Shown: positions 5,311 through 12,434, numbered from the stretch's first letter. The stretch: 14,273 bases of DNA from DATMNI01 sp035570275 (GCA_035570275.1 DATMNI010000372.1:1-14273), one strand, 5' to 3'. The notes: a model not told the origin generated them from the letters alone. Numbers and translations: made by a program.

Positions 5311-6554
5311 ATCTGCAATCTCAACCAGTCGTTTCTCAACCAGACGTTTCACAACCAGATGGGGCCGGCCATTTTGGACCTTACGGCGGGCGCTATGTCC
5401 CCGAAGTTCTCATGGCGCCCATCGAAGAATTGGAAGCGGCCTACCTGGCGGCGCGGGACGACCCGGCTTTTCAGGCCGAACTGGCGGACCTGCTGCACAA
5501 CTACGCCGGCCGGCCCACGCCGCTCTATTTCGCCAAGCGGCTCAGTGAGACCCTGGGCGGCGCCCGCATCTGGCTCAAGCGCGAAGACCTGCTGCACACC
5601 GGCGCCCACAAGATCAACAACTGCCTGGGGCAGGCGCTGCTGGCCCGGCGCATGGGCAAGCGCCGCATCATCGCGGAGACCGGCGCCGGACAGCATGGCG
5701 TTGCCACCGCCACGGTCTGCGCCCTGTTCGGCCTGGATTGCGTGGTCTACATGGGCACCGAAGACATGCGGCGGCAGCGGCTCAACGTCTTCCGCATGCG
5801 CATGCTCGGCGCCAAAGTGGTGGAGGTGGACACCGGAAGCCGCACCCTCAAGGACGCCATCAGCGAGGCCATGCGCGACTGGGTGACGAACGTCGGCGAC
5901 ACCTATTATCTGCTGGGTTCGGCGCTGGGCTCGCACCCGTACCCGATGATGGTCCGCGATTTTCACAAGGTGATCGGTGAGGAAGCGCGCCGCCAGATTC
6001 TGGAGGCCGAGGGCAAACTGCCCGACACCATCTTCGCCTGCGTAGGTGGAGGTTCCAACGCCATCGGCATTTTCCATGCGTTTCTGGAGGATGCCGCCGT
6101 TCAGTTGGTGGGTGTCGAGGCCGGCGGACGCGGCGATGGCATCGGCGAGCATGCGGCTCGCTATCGCGGCGGAGCGCCCGGCGTACTGCAAGGCGCGTAC
6201 AGCTACGTGCTGCAGGATGCCGATGGCCAGATCGCGCTGACGCATTCGGTTTCGGCCGGCCTGGATTACGCCATGATCGGCCCCGAGCACGCCTGGCTGC
6301 ACGACCGGCGCCGTGCCGAATACGTGGCGGCTTCCGATGCCGAAGCGCTGGCCGCCGCCACCCGGCTCTCGCGCACCGAAGGCATCATTCCGGCGCTCGA
6401 ATCGGCACACGCCGTGGCCGAAGCCATCCAACGCGCGCCAGCCTTAACCGGCAGCGCGGCGCAGGGCAAAATCTTTCTGGTGAACCTCTCCGGCCGCGGC
6501 GATAAAGACGTGGACATCTACCGCGAAAACTTCCCGGAACTGGACGAAGCATGA
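5307..6554 (+). CDS. trpB: Tryptophan synthase beta chain
   Basis: The protein condenses indole with L-serine to make tryptophan in the alpha2-beta2 complex with TrpA. It is 415 aa. Lys102 in GAHKINNCLGQA is the PLP Schiff-base lysine and Glu124 in ETGAGQHG the catalytic acid; both are offset by exactly 15 from the Salmonella numbering (87, 109). The PLP phosphate loop is GGGSNAIG (247-254), and NLSGRGDKD near 393-401 closes the PLP site. The COMM-domain motif reads GLDYAMIGPEHAW where Pro-Gly is more usual at the Ala-Met position. The N-terminus carries an extra QPVVSQPDVSQPD repeat before GHFGPYGGRYVPE. The ATG at 5307 overlaps trpF, and the final TGA overlaps the trpA ATG. Confidence 0.97.
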   Translation: MNLQSQPVVSQPDVSQPDGAGHFGPYGGRYVPEVLMAPIEELEAAYLAARDDPAFQAELADLLHNYAGRPTPLYFAKRLSETLGGARIWLKREDLLHTGAHKINNCLGQALLARRMGKRRIIAETGAGQHGVATATVCALFGLDCVVYMGTEDMRRQRLNVFRMRMLGAKVVEVDTGSRTLKDAISEAMRDWVTNVGDTYYLLGSALGSHPYPMMVRDFHKVIGEEARRQILEAEGKLPDTIFACVGGGSNAIGIFHAFLEDAAVQLVGVEAGGRGDGIGEHAARYRGGAPGVLQGAYSYVLQDADGQIALTHSVSAGLDYAMIGPEHAWLHDRRRAEYVAASDAEALAAATRLSRTEGIIPALESAHAVAEAIQRAPALTGSAAQGKIFLVNLSGRGDKDVDIYRENFPELDEA

Positions 6555-7366
6555 CGCGCATCGGGCGCATGTTCGCCGACTTGAAGCAGCAGGGCCGCAA
6601 GGGCTTCATCGCCTACATCACGGCGGGCGATCCGTCGCCCGACCGCACGCCTTGCCTGGTGGAGGCGCTGGTGCGCGGCGGCGCCGACTTGATCGAACTG
6701 GGCGTGCCCTTTTCCGACCCCATTGCCGATGGCCCGGTGATTCAACGCGGCGGGCAGCGGGCGCTCAAGGCCGGCACCACGCTCCGCATCGTGCTGGAGA
6801 TCGCAGCCCGCATCCGCGAGCGTTCCGAGGTTCCGCTGCTGCTCTTCACGTACCTGAACCCGGTGCTCCGCTATGGCCTGGAGCGTTTGGCGGAAGACGC
6901 GGCGCGCTGCGGGATCGATGGTTGTCTGCTGACTGACGCCGGCGTGGAAGAGGCGCACGAATATGTGGGCGCCATGCACCGCCACGGCCTGGATACCGTG
7001 TTCCTGGCGGCGCCCACCAGCACGCCGCGCCGCCTCAAACTGGTGGCGCAGTATTCCACCGGCTTCGTCTACCTGGTTTCGCGGACCGGCGTAACCGGCG
7101 AGCGCGAATCGCTGTCGGACGCAGTGGCGCCGTTGGTGCGGGCGGTGCGCGCGGTTACCGATCTGCCGCTGGCCGTGGGCTTCGGAATTTCGAAACCGGA
7201 ACACGTGGCGGAACTAGGCCGCCAGGTGGAGGCTGTGGTGGTGGGCAGCGCGATCGTGCATCTGATCGAAAGGGGCTCTTTGGGCAATCCGGACAACGCG
7301 TCGCTGGAGATCCAGCTCGAGTCTTTCGTGCGCGAACTCAAGCATGGCTTTGGAGCCCAGGCATGA
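6551..7366 (+). CDS. trpA: Tryptophan synthase alpha chain
   Basis: The 271-aa TIM barrel cleaves indole-3-glycerol phosphate to indole, which is channelled to TrpB, and glyceraldehyde 3-phosphate. The catalytic residues Glu49 (IELGVPFSD) and Asp60 (IADGPVIQ) fall on the same numbers as in the enteric enzyme. Loop 6 and the phosphate-binding motifs are intact: YLVSRTGVTGER, VGFGISKPEHV, and VVGSAIV. It starts at the ATG overlapping the trpB stop (ATGA at 6551-6554) and ends overlapping the next gene in the same way (7363-7366). The tight overlap fits the need for equal amounts of the alpha and beta subunits. Confidence 0.97.
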   Translation: MTRIGRMFADLKQQGRKGFIAYITAGDPSPDRTPCLVEALVRGGADLIELGVPFSDPIADGPVIQRGGQRALKAGTTLRIVLEIAARIRERSEVPLLLFTYLNPVLRYGLERLAEDAARCGIDGCLLTDAGVEEAHEYVGAMHRHGLDTVFLAAPTSTPRRLKLVAQYSTGFVYLVSRTGVTGERESLSDAVAPLVRAVRAVTDLPLAVGFGISKPEHVAELGRQVEAVVVGSAIVHLIERGSLGNPDNASLEIQLESFVRELKHGFGAQA

Positions 7367-7701
7367 ATCAGCCAATCAACCAGCGCATGAACGAAGAAGA
7401 CGCGCGCCAGAAGCTGGAGGAGTACCGCGTGCTGATCGACGATGTGGACCGGCGCATCGTGGCATTGCTCAATGAGCGCACCGGTGTGGTGGAGAACATC
7501 GGCCGCGTGAAACGCGAGGCCCAACTGCCCATCTACGAACCCAAGCGCGAAGAACAGGTCTTCGCCAATATTACCGAAGCCAATGGCGGTCCGCTCACCG
7601 AAGGGGCGGTGCGCCGCATCTTCGAACGCATCATCGATGAGATGCGCACCATCCAGCGTTTGCGGATGGCCAGCAGCACGCAGCAAGACGGAGGAACTTA
7701 A
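7363..7701 (+). CDS. aroQ: Chorismate mutase, AroQ class
   Basis: The 112-aa all-helical protein rearranges chorismate to prephenate, the branch leading to phenylalanine and tyrosine. The AroQ pattern is clear: YRVLIDDVDRRIVALLNER, then IGRVKRE, then PIYEPKREEQVF, and a third helix ending RIFERIIDEMRTIQR. The arginine/lysine active-site set (Arg in DRRI, Lys in RVKRE, Arg-Glu in KREEQ) is present. It is a free-standing mutase, not fused to prephenate dehydratase or dehydrogenase. The gene sits directly before DAHP synthase; in many Firmicutes these two are one fused polypeptide, and here they are adjacent separate genes (TAA directly followed by ATG). Start ATG overlaps trpA; an internal ATG at codon 9 is a possible alternative. 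Confidence 0.93.
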   Translation: MNQPINQRMNEEDARQKLEEYRVLIDDVDRRIVALLNERTGVVENIGRVKREAQLPIYEPKREEQVFANITEANGGPLTEGAVRRIFERIIDEMRTIQRLRMASSTQQDGGT

Positions 7702-8715
7702 ATGATCGTCGTCATGCAGGAAGGCGCCGCCGAACAGCAGATCCAGAACGTAATCGACCGCCTGGTGGAACTGGGCTTCGACGTCCACCGCTCCACCGGG
7801 GTAATCCACACGGTACTGGGCGGGGTTGGCGGAAAGGACGATTTCGATCTGGCCGCTTTTGAGGTGATGGAAGGCGTCAAGGACGCCCACCGGATTGCAT
7901 CGCCCTACAAACTGGCCAGCCGCGGCTTCCGGCCCGGCGGCACCATCGTCAGCGTTCGCGGGTTGGAGATCGGGGCCGGCGAAGTGGTCGTGATGGCCGG
8001 ACCGTGCAGCGTGGAGAGCCGCGACCAGATTGAGCGCTCGGCCGCGGTGGTGGCCAAGGCTGGAGCCAAAGTGATTCGCGGCGGCGCCTTCAAGCCGCGC
8101 AGTTCGCCCTACGCGTTTCAAGGGATGGGCGAAGCCGGCCTGGAGATGCTGCGCGAGGCGGCTGACCGCAACGGCCTGCTGGTGGTGAGCGAGGTGATGG
8201 ACCAGACCCAGATTCCGGTGGTGTCGCAATACTCGGACATCCTGCAAGTGGGCGCGCGCAACATGCAGAACTTCAACCTGCTGAAGGAACTGGGCAAGCA
8301 GCGCCAACCGGTGCTGCTGAAACGCGGGATCGCCGCCACCATCGAGGAACTGCTGCTGTCCGCCGAGTACATCATGGCCGGCGGAAACTACGACGTGATT
8401 CTATGCGAGCGCGGCATCCGCACCTTTGAGACCTACACGCGCAACACCATGGACATCTCGGCCATACCCGTGGTGAAGAAGCTCTCGCATCTGCCGATTA
8501 TCGCCGACCCGTCGCATGGAACCGGCCGCCGCGACAAGGTGGCGCCGATGGCGCGGGCCGCCGTGGCCGCGGGCGCCGATGGCCTGCTGATAGAAGTACA
8601 CCCCGATCCGGACCGCGCGCTCAGTGACGGCGCCCAATCCCTGCGGCCCGAGCAATTCGAAGAGCTGATGCGCCAATTGCGCATGATTGCGCCGGCGGTT
8701 GGGAGGACGATTTGA
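7702..8715 (+). CDS. aroF: 3-deoxy-7-phosphoheptulonate (DAHP) synthase, type I beta
   Basis: The enzyme joins phosphoenolpyruvate and erythrose 4-phosphate, the entry step to all aromatic amino acids. The 337-aa protein matches the Thermotoga maritima type I-beta enzyme in length and numbering: metal ligands Cys102 (AGPCSVES), His272 (DPSHGTG), Glu298 (LIEVHPDPD) and Asp309, plus the RGGAFKPRSSPY substrate loop (126-136). Residues 1-70 form a ferredoxin-like N-terminal domain (MIVVMQEGAAEQQI, VHRSTGVIHTVLGG), which in this subclass mediates feedback inhibition by tyrosine or phenylalanine; that this also holds here is inference. A strong GGAGG Shine-Dalgarno (7690-7694) lies 7 nt before the ATG, the best ribosome site in the operon, suggesting independent high initiation. 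Confidence 0.96.
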   Translation: MIVVMQEGAAEQQIQNVIDRLVELGFDVHRSTGVIHTVLGGVGGKDDFDLAAFEVMEGVKDAHRIASPYKLASRGFRPGGTIVSVRGLEIGAGEVVVMAGPCSVESRDQIERSAAVVAKAGAKVIRGGAFKPRSSPYAFQGMGEAGLEMLREAADRNGLLVVSEVMDQTQIPVVSQYSDILQVGARNMQNFNLLKELGKQRQPVLLKRGIAATIEELLLSAEYIMAGGNYDVILCERGIRTFETYTRNTMDISAIPVVKKLSHLPIIADPSHGTGRRDKVAPMARAAVAAGADGLLIEVHPDPDRALSDGAQSLRPEQFEELMRQLRMIAPAVGRTI

Positions 8716-8739
8716 ACCCCGCTCGCTTGGCATCGCGGG

Positions 8740-8781
8740 GGCGGATTAACAATCCGCCGCAGGTTAACAACCTGCCCCACA
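8740..8781 (-). repeat. REP-like double palindrome, copy 4, inside the operon
   Basis: GGCGGATT-AAC-AATCCGCC is followed by GCAGGTT-AAC-AACCTGC and CCCACA, a reverse copy of the family. It fills most of the 67-bp gap between aroF and tyrA and ends 1 nt before the tyrA ATG. Just upstream (8717-8739) is CCCCGC-12 nt-GCGGGG, a further inverted repeat related to the GCGAGCGAGCCCC units at 244-340. Confidence 0.8.
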
Positions 8782-8782
8782 A

Positions 8783-9628
8783 ATGAACCACGTCGCCATC
8801 ATCGGCACCGGCCTCATCGGCGCATCCTTCGGCCTGGCGCTTCGCAAGTCTGGCTTCACCGGCCAGATCGTAGGTGTCAGTTCCCCCGCCGCTATCGCCG
8901 ACGCCGTGGCCGCCGGCGCCATTGACCGCGGCGCGCCGCTGGCCGAAGCCGTCGGACCAGCCGATCTCGTTTTTCTGTCGCAGACCATTGGCCGCATTCT
9001 CGATACCATCCGCCATTTGGATGCGCACGTACAACCGGGAGCGCTGGTCACCGACGTGGGCAGCACCAAGTGTGAGATTGTCGATCAGGCCCGGCAATCC
9101 ATCAGCCGCTGCCAGTTCCTGGGCGGCCACCCGATGGCCGGCAGGGAAAAGCGCGGGGCCGCGGCCGCGGATGCCGATCTGTTTCGCAACCGTACCTGGG
9201 TGCTCACGCCGGACGAGCCGGCAGAGCTTGCCACGCCCGGCGCCCGCGAGTTCCGCGGCTGGCTGCGGCTTATCGGGGCGCGCACGGTGGTGCTCGATTC
9301 GGACGAGCATGACCGCGTGGTGTCCCTCACTTCCCACTTGTGCCAACTGGCGTCCACGGCGCTGGCGGCCACGGTGGCGGACCGTTTGGGCGCGCCGGCA
9401 CACTTGCAGGTTGCCGGCCCCGGCCTGGAGGATATGACGCGCCTCGCCATGGGGTCTTACGATTTGTGGCGGGATATTCTGGCCACCAACACCGGCCCCA
9501 TCGAGCGCGCCTTGTCGGACTACATTCAGAAACTGGAGCACATGCGCGAGAACCTTCGGACGCGGCAGCTCCAAGAGGAGTTTGAGCGCGGCGCCGCTCT
9601 GGCGGGCCGCTTGCGGCGGACGGGCTAA
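8783..9628 (+). CDS. tyrA: Prephenate dehydrogenase
   Basis: The protein oxidatively decarboxylates prephenate (or dehydrogenates arogenate) toward tyrosine using NAD(P). The 281-aa chain has an N-terminal Rossmann domain, VAIIGTGLIGASFG (G8, G10, G13), and a helical C-terminal domain. Catalytic-site elements visible are VGSTK (Ser94), GGHPMAG (His116) and the DEHDRVVSLTSHL stretch (His176, His185), followed by EDMTRLAMGSYDLWRDI. The usual SHLPH ends as SHLCQ. There is no C-terminal ACT domain, so tyrosine feedback, if any, would act elsewhere. The start at 8783 is set by homology to the usual N-terminus. The REP-like repeat ends 1 nt before it, leaving no Shine-Dalgarno, which is unusual for this operon. 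Confidence 0.93.
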   Translation: MNHVAIIGTGLIGASFGLALRKSGFTGQIVGVSSPAAIADAVAAGAIDRGAPLAEAVGPADLVFLSQTIGRILDTIRHLDAHVQPGALVTDVGSTKCEIVDQARQSISRCQFLGGHPMAGREKRGAAAADADLFRNRTWVLTPDEPAELATPGAREFRGWLRLIGARTVVLDSDEHDRVVSLTSHLCQLASTALAATVADRLGAPAHLQVAGPGLEDMTRLAMGSYDLWRDILATNTGPIERALSDYIQKLEHMRENLRTRQLQEEFERGAALAGRLRRTG

Positions 9629-9679
9629 TCCCGTTCGCGGATTTAGGATACACTACCCATGAGGCACTTAGCCGTATCA

Positions 9680-9708
9680 CCGCTGCCGGACGAGTCGTCC
9701 GGCGGTGG
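9680..9708 (+). promoter_or_regulatory. Strong hairpin between tyrA and the NYN gene
   Basis: GCCGGACGA-G-TCGTCCGGC (9685-9703) is a perfect inverted repeat with 9-bp arms. As RNA, G-U pairs extend it to about 13 bp over 9680-9708. It lies 52 bp after the tyrA stop and 70 bp before the NYN gene start. No T-run follows, so it is not a classical intrinsic terminator; it may be an operon-end processing hairpin or a structured leader. Confidence 0.5.
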
Positions 9709-9778
9709 ACCTCCGGCCTTCAAGGCGCGGCGGCCGTTTCGGTCCGCCCCACCCAATGCTGGATTCAAGGAACTCAAA

Positions 9779-11179
9779 ATGGAACACAAACTGAAGATCG
9801 CCGTGTTCATCGATTTCGACAATATCGAAATCGGCGTCAAGTCCACTTTGCATCGGGAATTTGACGTGGCCGCGGTACTGGACGCACTCAAAGAGCGCGG
9901 CGAAATCGTGACGAAGTTTGCTTACGCGAACTGGGGAAGGCAGGAATCCGCCACGCGCGCGCTCTCCGAGCACGCGGTGCAGATGGTTCAGCGCGACCCC
10001 TCGCCGCGCGGCGATAAGAATGGCGCCGACATTAACCTGGCTCTCGATGCCCTCGAGATGGCCTTCACTCACGACCATATCAACGCCTTCGCCATCGTCA
10101 GCGGCGATAGCGATTTTATCGCGCTGGTCAACAAACTGAAGCAGTACGACAAGCGCATCTTCGTGGTAGGCGGCCGCGCCTTCACCAGCACGATTCTGCA
10201 AAAGAACTGTCACGAGTTCGTGGCCTACGAATCGATCATCGATTATCCGGGCTCGCGGGCTTCGGGCGGCCATCAGCAGAAGGAGCAGGCGGCCCAACAG
10301 CAACCGTCGCAGCAGCAGCCGGCGCAGCAGCAACCGACCCAGCAGCAACCGGCCCAGCAGCAGCCGCAACAACAACACTCCGAGCGGCCGCAGCAACAGT
10401 CGTCGCAACAACAGCGGCCGCAGCACAAACGCGTGGCGCTCGATCTCACCCAGTCCATGCCCCTGGTGGAGCGCGCTCTGGGCGTGCTGGAGCGGCGCGA
10501 AGTGCGCCCACAGCTCGGGCTGCTGAAATCCACCATGCTGCAACTGGATTCCACGTTCAACGAAAAGGCCTATGGCGCCAGTTCGTTCACGGATTTCGTG
10601 GAGAAGCTGCAGAAGGCCGATTTCGTGGAGGTCACCGGCGGCGAAGGCCGTTACATGATCCGCATGAAAGGCGGCGGCGCGCCCGAGAAGCCCGGCCTCA
10701 AACCCGAACAGGCCATCCCGCTGCTGCGCGACGTGCTGGAGATCCATCGCATCGAAGTGGACGGAGGTTCCAGCGCCGACGAGTTGGCCGAATGGGTGAA
10801 ACAGGAGCGTCCGGCGTTCGACTGGCGCGAGTACGGTTTCCAGGAGTTCGGCGAGTTGCTGAACTACGCGCAGGATAAGGGCCTGGTGCGCATTCAGGTG
10901 GATGAAGAGAAAGGTCTCATCGTTTATCTGGGCGCCGAGTTCCATCCGCCCGCCCCGCCGCCCGAGCCCGAACCGGTGGCAGAAATGGATGAAGAGGAAA
11001 TCGACGAGCCGCAGCCCCTGGTACCGGGCCAGCCCACCGCCACCGGCGAGATCCCGCTGCCGGAACTGCCTCCCAAGCCGCAGCGCCGGCCCAGGGCGCC
11101 TCGCAAGACCGCCAGCCCGGGCTCCGAAGGCAACGTGAAGAAACGGACCACCCGGCCGCGCAAGAAGCCGCCGGCATAG
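9779..11179 (+). CDS. NYN-domain putative RNase with two OST-HTH/LOTUS-like domains
   Basis: The 466-aa protein starts with a NYN (LabA/DUF88, PIN-like) domain, residues 5-155: IAVFIDFDNIEIG (Asp12, Asp14), NGADINLALDALE (Asp84) and IVSGDSDFIALV (Asp110, Asp112) supply the acidic metal site of this nuclease fold. Residues 166-216 are a glutamine-proline linker. Two repeated helical domains follow, about 226-297 and 308-385; each has a basic or hydrophobic helix, an SSF/YGF-type core (GASSFTDFVEKL; YGFQEFGELLNYA) and a terminal strand, matching the OST-HTH/LOTUS pattern thought to bind RNA. The tail (390-466) is acidic-proline then Lys/Arg-rich. The ATG at 9779 is chosen because AAGGA precedes it by 6 nt; the open frame from 9659 encodes a non-conserved stretch over a hairpin. 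Domain call is from motifs; RNase activity is inferred. Confidence 0.87.
   Translation: MEHKLKIAVFIDFDNIEIGVKSTLHREFDVAAVLDALKERGEIVTKFAYANWGRQESATRALSEHAVQMVQRDPSPRGDKNGADINLALDALEMAFTHDHINAFAIVSGDSDFIALVNKLKQYDKRIFVVGGRAFTSTILQKNCHEFVAYESIIDYPGSRASGGHQQKEQAAQQQPSQQQPAQQQPTQQQPAQQQPQQQHSERPQQQSSQQQRPQHKRVALDLTQSMPLVERALGVLERREVRPQLGLLKSTMLQLDSTFNEKAYGASSFTDFVEKLQKADFVEVTGGEGRYMIRMKGGGAPEKPGLKPEQAIPLLRDVLEIHRIEVDGGSSADELAEWVKQERPAFDWREYGFQEFGELLNYAQDKGLVRIQVDEEKGLIVYLGAEFHPPAPPPEPEPVAEMDEEEIDEPQPLVPGQPTATGEIPLPELPPKPQRRPRAPRKTASPGSEGNVKKRTTRPRKKPPA
10295..10369 (+). repeat. 15-bp tandem repeat coding for the Q-rich linker
   Basis: Five imperfect 15-bp units (starting at 10295, 10310, 10325, 10340 and 10355), each like CAGCAGCAACCGGCC, encode QQQPx pentapeptides within the NYN gene. 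All units are multiples of three, so length change by slippage would keep the frame. Alternate CAA/CAG use shows the array is not freshly expanded. Confidence 0.85.
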
Positions 11180-11197
11180 AACGAAAGGATGCCAGAT

Positions 11198-11262
11198 GCC
11201 GGATGCCGGTGGCCGGTTAACGTCAACCCCCAAGGTGCGTCAGCCCCCAACCGGCATCCGGC
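11198..11262. terminator. Long hairpin between convergent genes, possible bidirectional terminator
   Basis: GCCGGATGCCGGT (11198-11210) pairs perfectly with ACCGGCATCCGGC (11250-11262), a 13-bp GC-rich stem with a 39-nt loop, 18 bp after the NYN stop and downstream of the minus-strand genes as well. No T-run follows on either strand, so termination is inferred from position only. The right arm, CCGGCATCCGGCCACCTG, recurs with one mismatch at 3834-3851. Confidence 0.45.
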
Positions 11263-11300
11263 CACCTGCAACTTCCAACCGGCATACTTCTACGGAAAGC

Positions 11301-11494
11301 CTACCTGTCGGCCACAATCGCCCGGAGGGGTTCGGGCAGGGCGCTGTATGTGAGGGCATTCTGCGAAAAAACGGAGCCGACTTGCGGGCTATCGTTCGAG
11401 CAAGACCATCGGAAATAGTAACGTGCCAGGGTCGCCCCAAAACGGCGGCGGCGAACAACGCGGATTCGAGCACATAGGCAATCACGATGGTCAA
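11301..11494 (-). pseudogene. Probable frameshifted small membrane protein
   Basis: A TTG at 11494 overlaps the TGA of the TIGR03435 gene (TTGA) and encodes MTIVIAYVLESALFAAAVLG, a convincing transmembrane helix. After the GGGG run at 11438-11435 (minus strand) the frame turns into low-quality sequence. The frame next to it continues well from there: ATLARYYFRWSCSNDSPQVG, then a segment with SALPEPLRAIVADR, to TAG at 11301. Restoring one G would join both parts into a 64-aa protein. The helix start is reminiscent of the N-terminus of M56-type membrane proteins from the same neighbourhood, but I recognise no family for the rest. It may be a true one-base frameshift, a sequencing error in a G run, or chance. 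Confidence 0.35.
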
Positions 11495-12315
11495 TTCTCC
11501 GCAAGCTTATCGAGGTGGTCGATCACCAGAAATTCGACGGGCCCTTTGTACCTCTCTAGCTTGAGCCCGAGCCGCCTAACGGCGGCCACCACGGAGGTGT
11601 AGTCGGAAGGATCATCACCTCTTTCGAACTCCACCTGGAAATTGTACTTGCCCGTGAGGCCGGTCTGATCGAGAACGGATGTGCTCAGCAGGCGCTGCAA
11701 ATTTTCGGTTAATTGCAGCATTGTAGCGCGCCGTCCTTCGACGGCGATGACACCTTGCGACAATCCGTGGGCTGAGACCCATCCATCTGATATCGTGGGA
11801 TCGTCGGAAGCTTTCTCTTCCCTGGCTGCCTCCATTCTAGGGCCGTCTTTCGTCACCGTCAGGGCATAGCCTTGGACGGCGTCCTTAATCTCGCGGTGGA
11901 CTACCATCTTGAAGCGCTCGATGAGGAGAGTTTGAAGCATCAGGCGCTCCTGATCTTCGCTGGTATCCGGGCCCGTAGTTGCCTCGATCTCGTAAATGGA
12001 GCCGAGGCTGACGGAACCGGTGGGCTTTTCGGAAATCCGCCACCACTCCATCTGATAGGCATACCCCAGCAGGTACATGAGCTGAGTTTTCCATCGAAAA
12101 CGCCCGACGGTCCGTCTCGGACGGGTTTCTAAAATACTCTGATCGGCGGGGAACTTGATCGAGGCTACCTCAAATCGCATTTGCGCAGCGGTTAGCGGCG
12201 ATTGAGCGCGCATCTTTGGCGGATGAGCCAGTCCGATAGAGAGCGGTATGGCGGCTGCGGTGATGCCCAGAGTCGCCAGGATCAGCTTCTTCCACGGCTC
12301 CAAACTGAGGTTCAT
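11491..12315 (-). CDS. TIGR03435 family protein, stand-alone
   Basis: The 274-aa protein has an N-terminal hydrophobic helix (LILATLGITAAAIPLSIGLA, about 11-30), a short Pro/Ala stretch, then the TIGR03435 domain from MRFEVASIK (46-54) to the end. Marks shared with the M56 fusion in this window are FEVASxK, LLIERFKMVVHRE, VLDQTGLTGKYNFQVEF, and the ending KGPVEFLVIDHLDKLAEN. The family is known mainly from Solibacter-type Acidobacteriota and has no assigned biochemical role; one membrane anchor with an extracytoplasmic domain is inferred. The chosen ATG at 12315 gives MNLSLEPWKK; the frame is open to an ATG at 12414, and the residues just before Met (KRVTIRR) look like the linker found before this helix in M56 fusions, so the gene may be a 5'-truncated fusion. 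Confidence 0.8.
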   Translation of the reverse strand: MNLSLEPWKKLILATLGITAAAIPLSIGLAHPPKMRAQSPLTAAQMRFEVASIKFPADQSILETRPRRTVGRFRWKTQLMYLLGYAYQMEWWRISEKPTGSVSLGSIYEIEATTGPDTSEDQERLMLQTLLIERFKMVVHREIKDAVQGYALTVTKDGPRMEAAREEKASDDPTISDGWVSAHGLSQGVIAVEGRRATMLQLTENLQRLLSTSVLDQTGLTGKYNFQVEFERGDDPSDYTSVVAAVRRLGLKLERYKGPVEFLVIDHLDKLAEN

Positions 12316-12434
12316 CCGTCTTATGGTGACACGTTTAGCCGACCGACGTTGGTACGGCCGGTGGACCGAACCCGGGGTTCTGGCGTCACTCGTGCTGCTT
12401 GCCTGGGCGATCATGCCGGTGTACCGTAAGAGTT

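Noticed and set aside
9659..9778. N-terminal extension of the NYN protein from an upstream ATG
   Set aside because: It crosses a strong hairpin, lacks a Shine-Dalgarno, and gives non-conserved sequence, while 9779 has AAGGA at good spacing and starts at the domain.
9677..11233. 518-codon antisense open frame opposite the NYN gene
   Set aside because: Leu/Arg-rich shadow produced by high GC and the CAG/CAA repeats; the sense frame has clear domains and a ribosome site.
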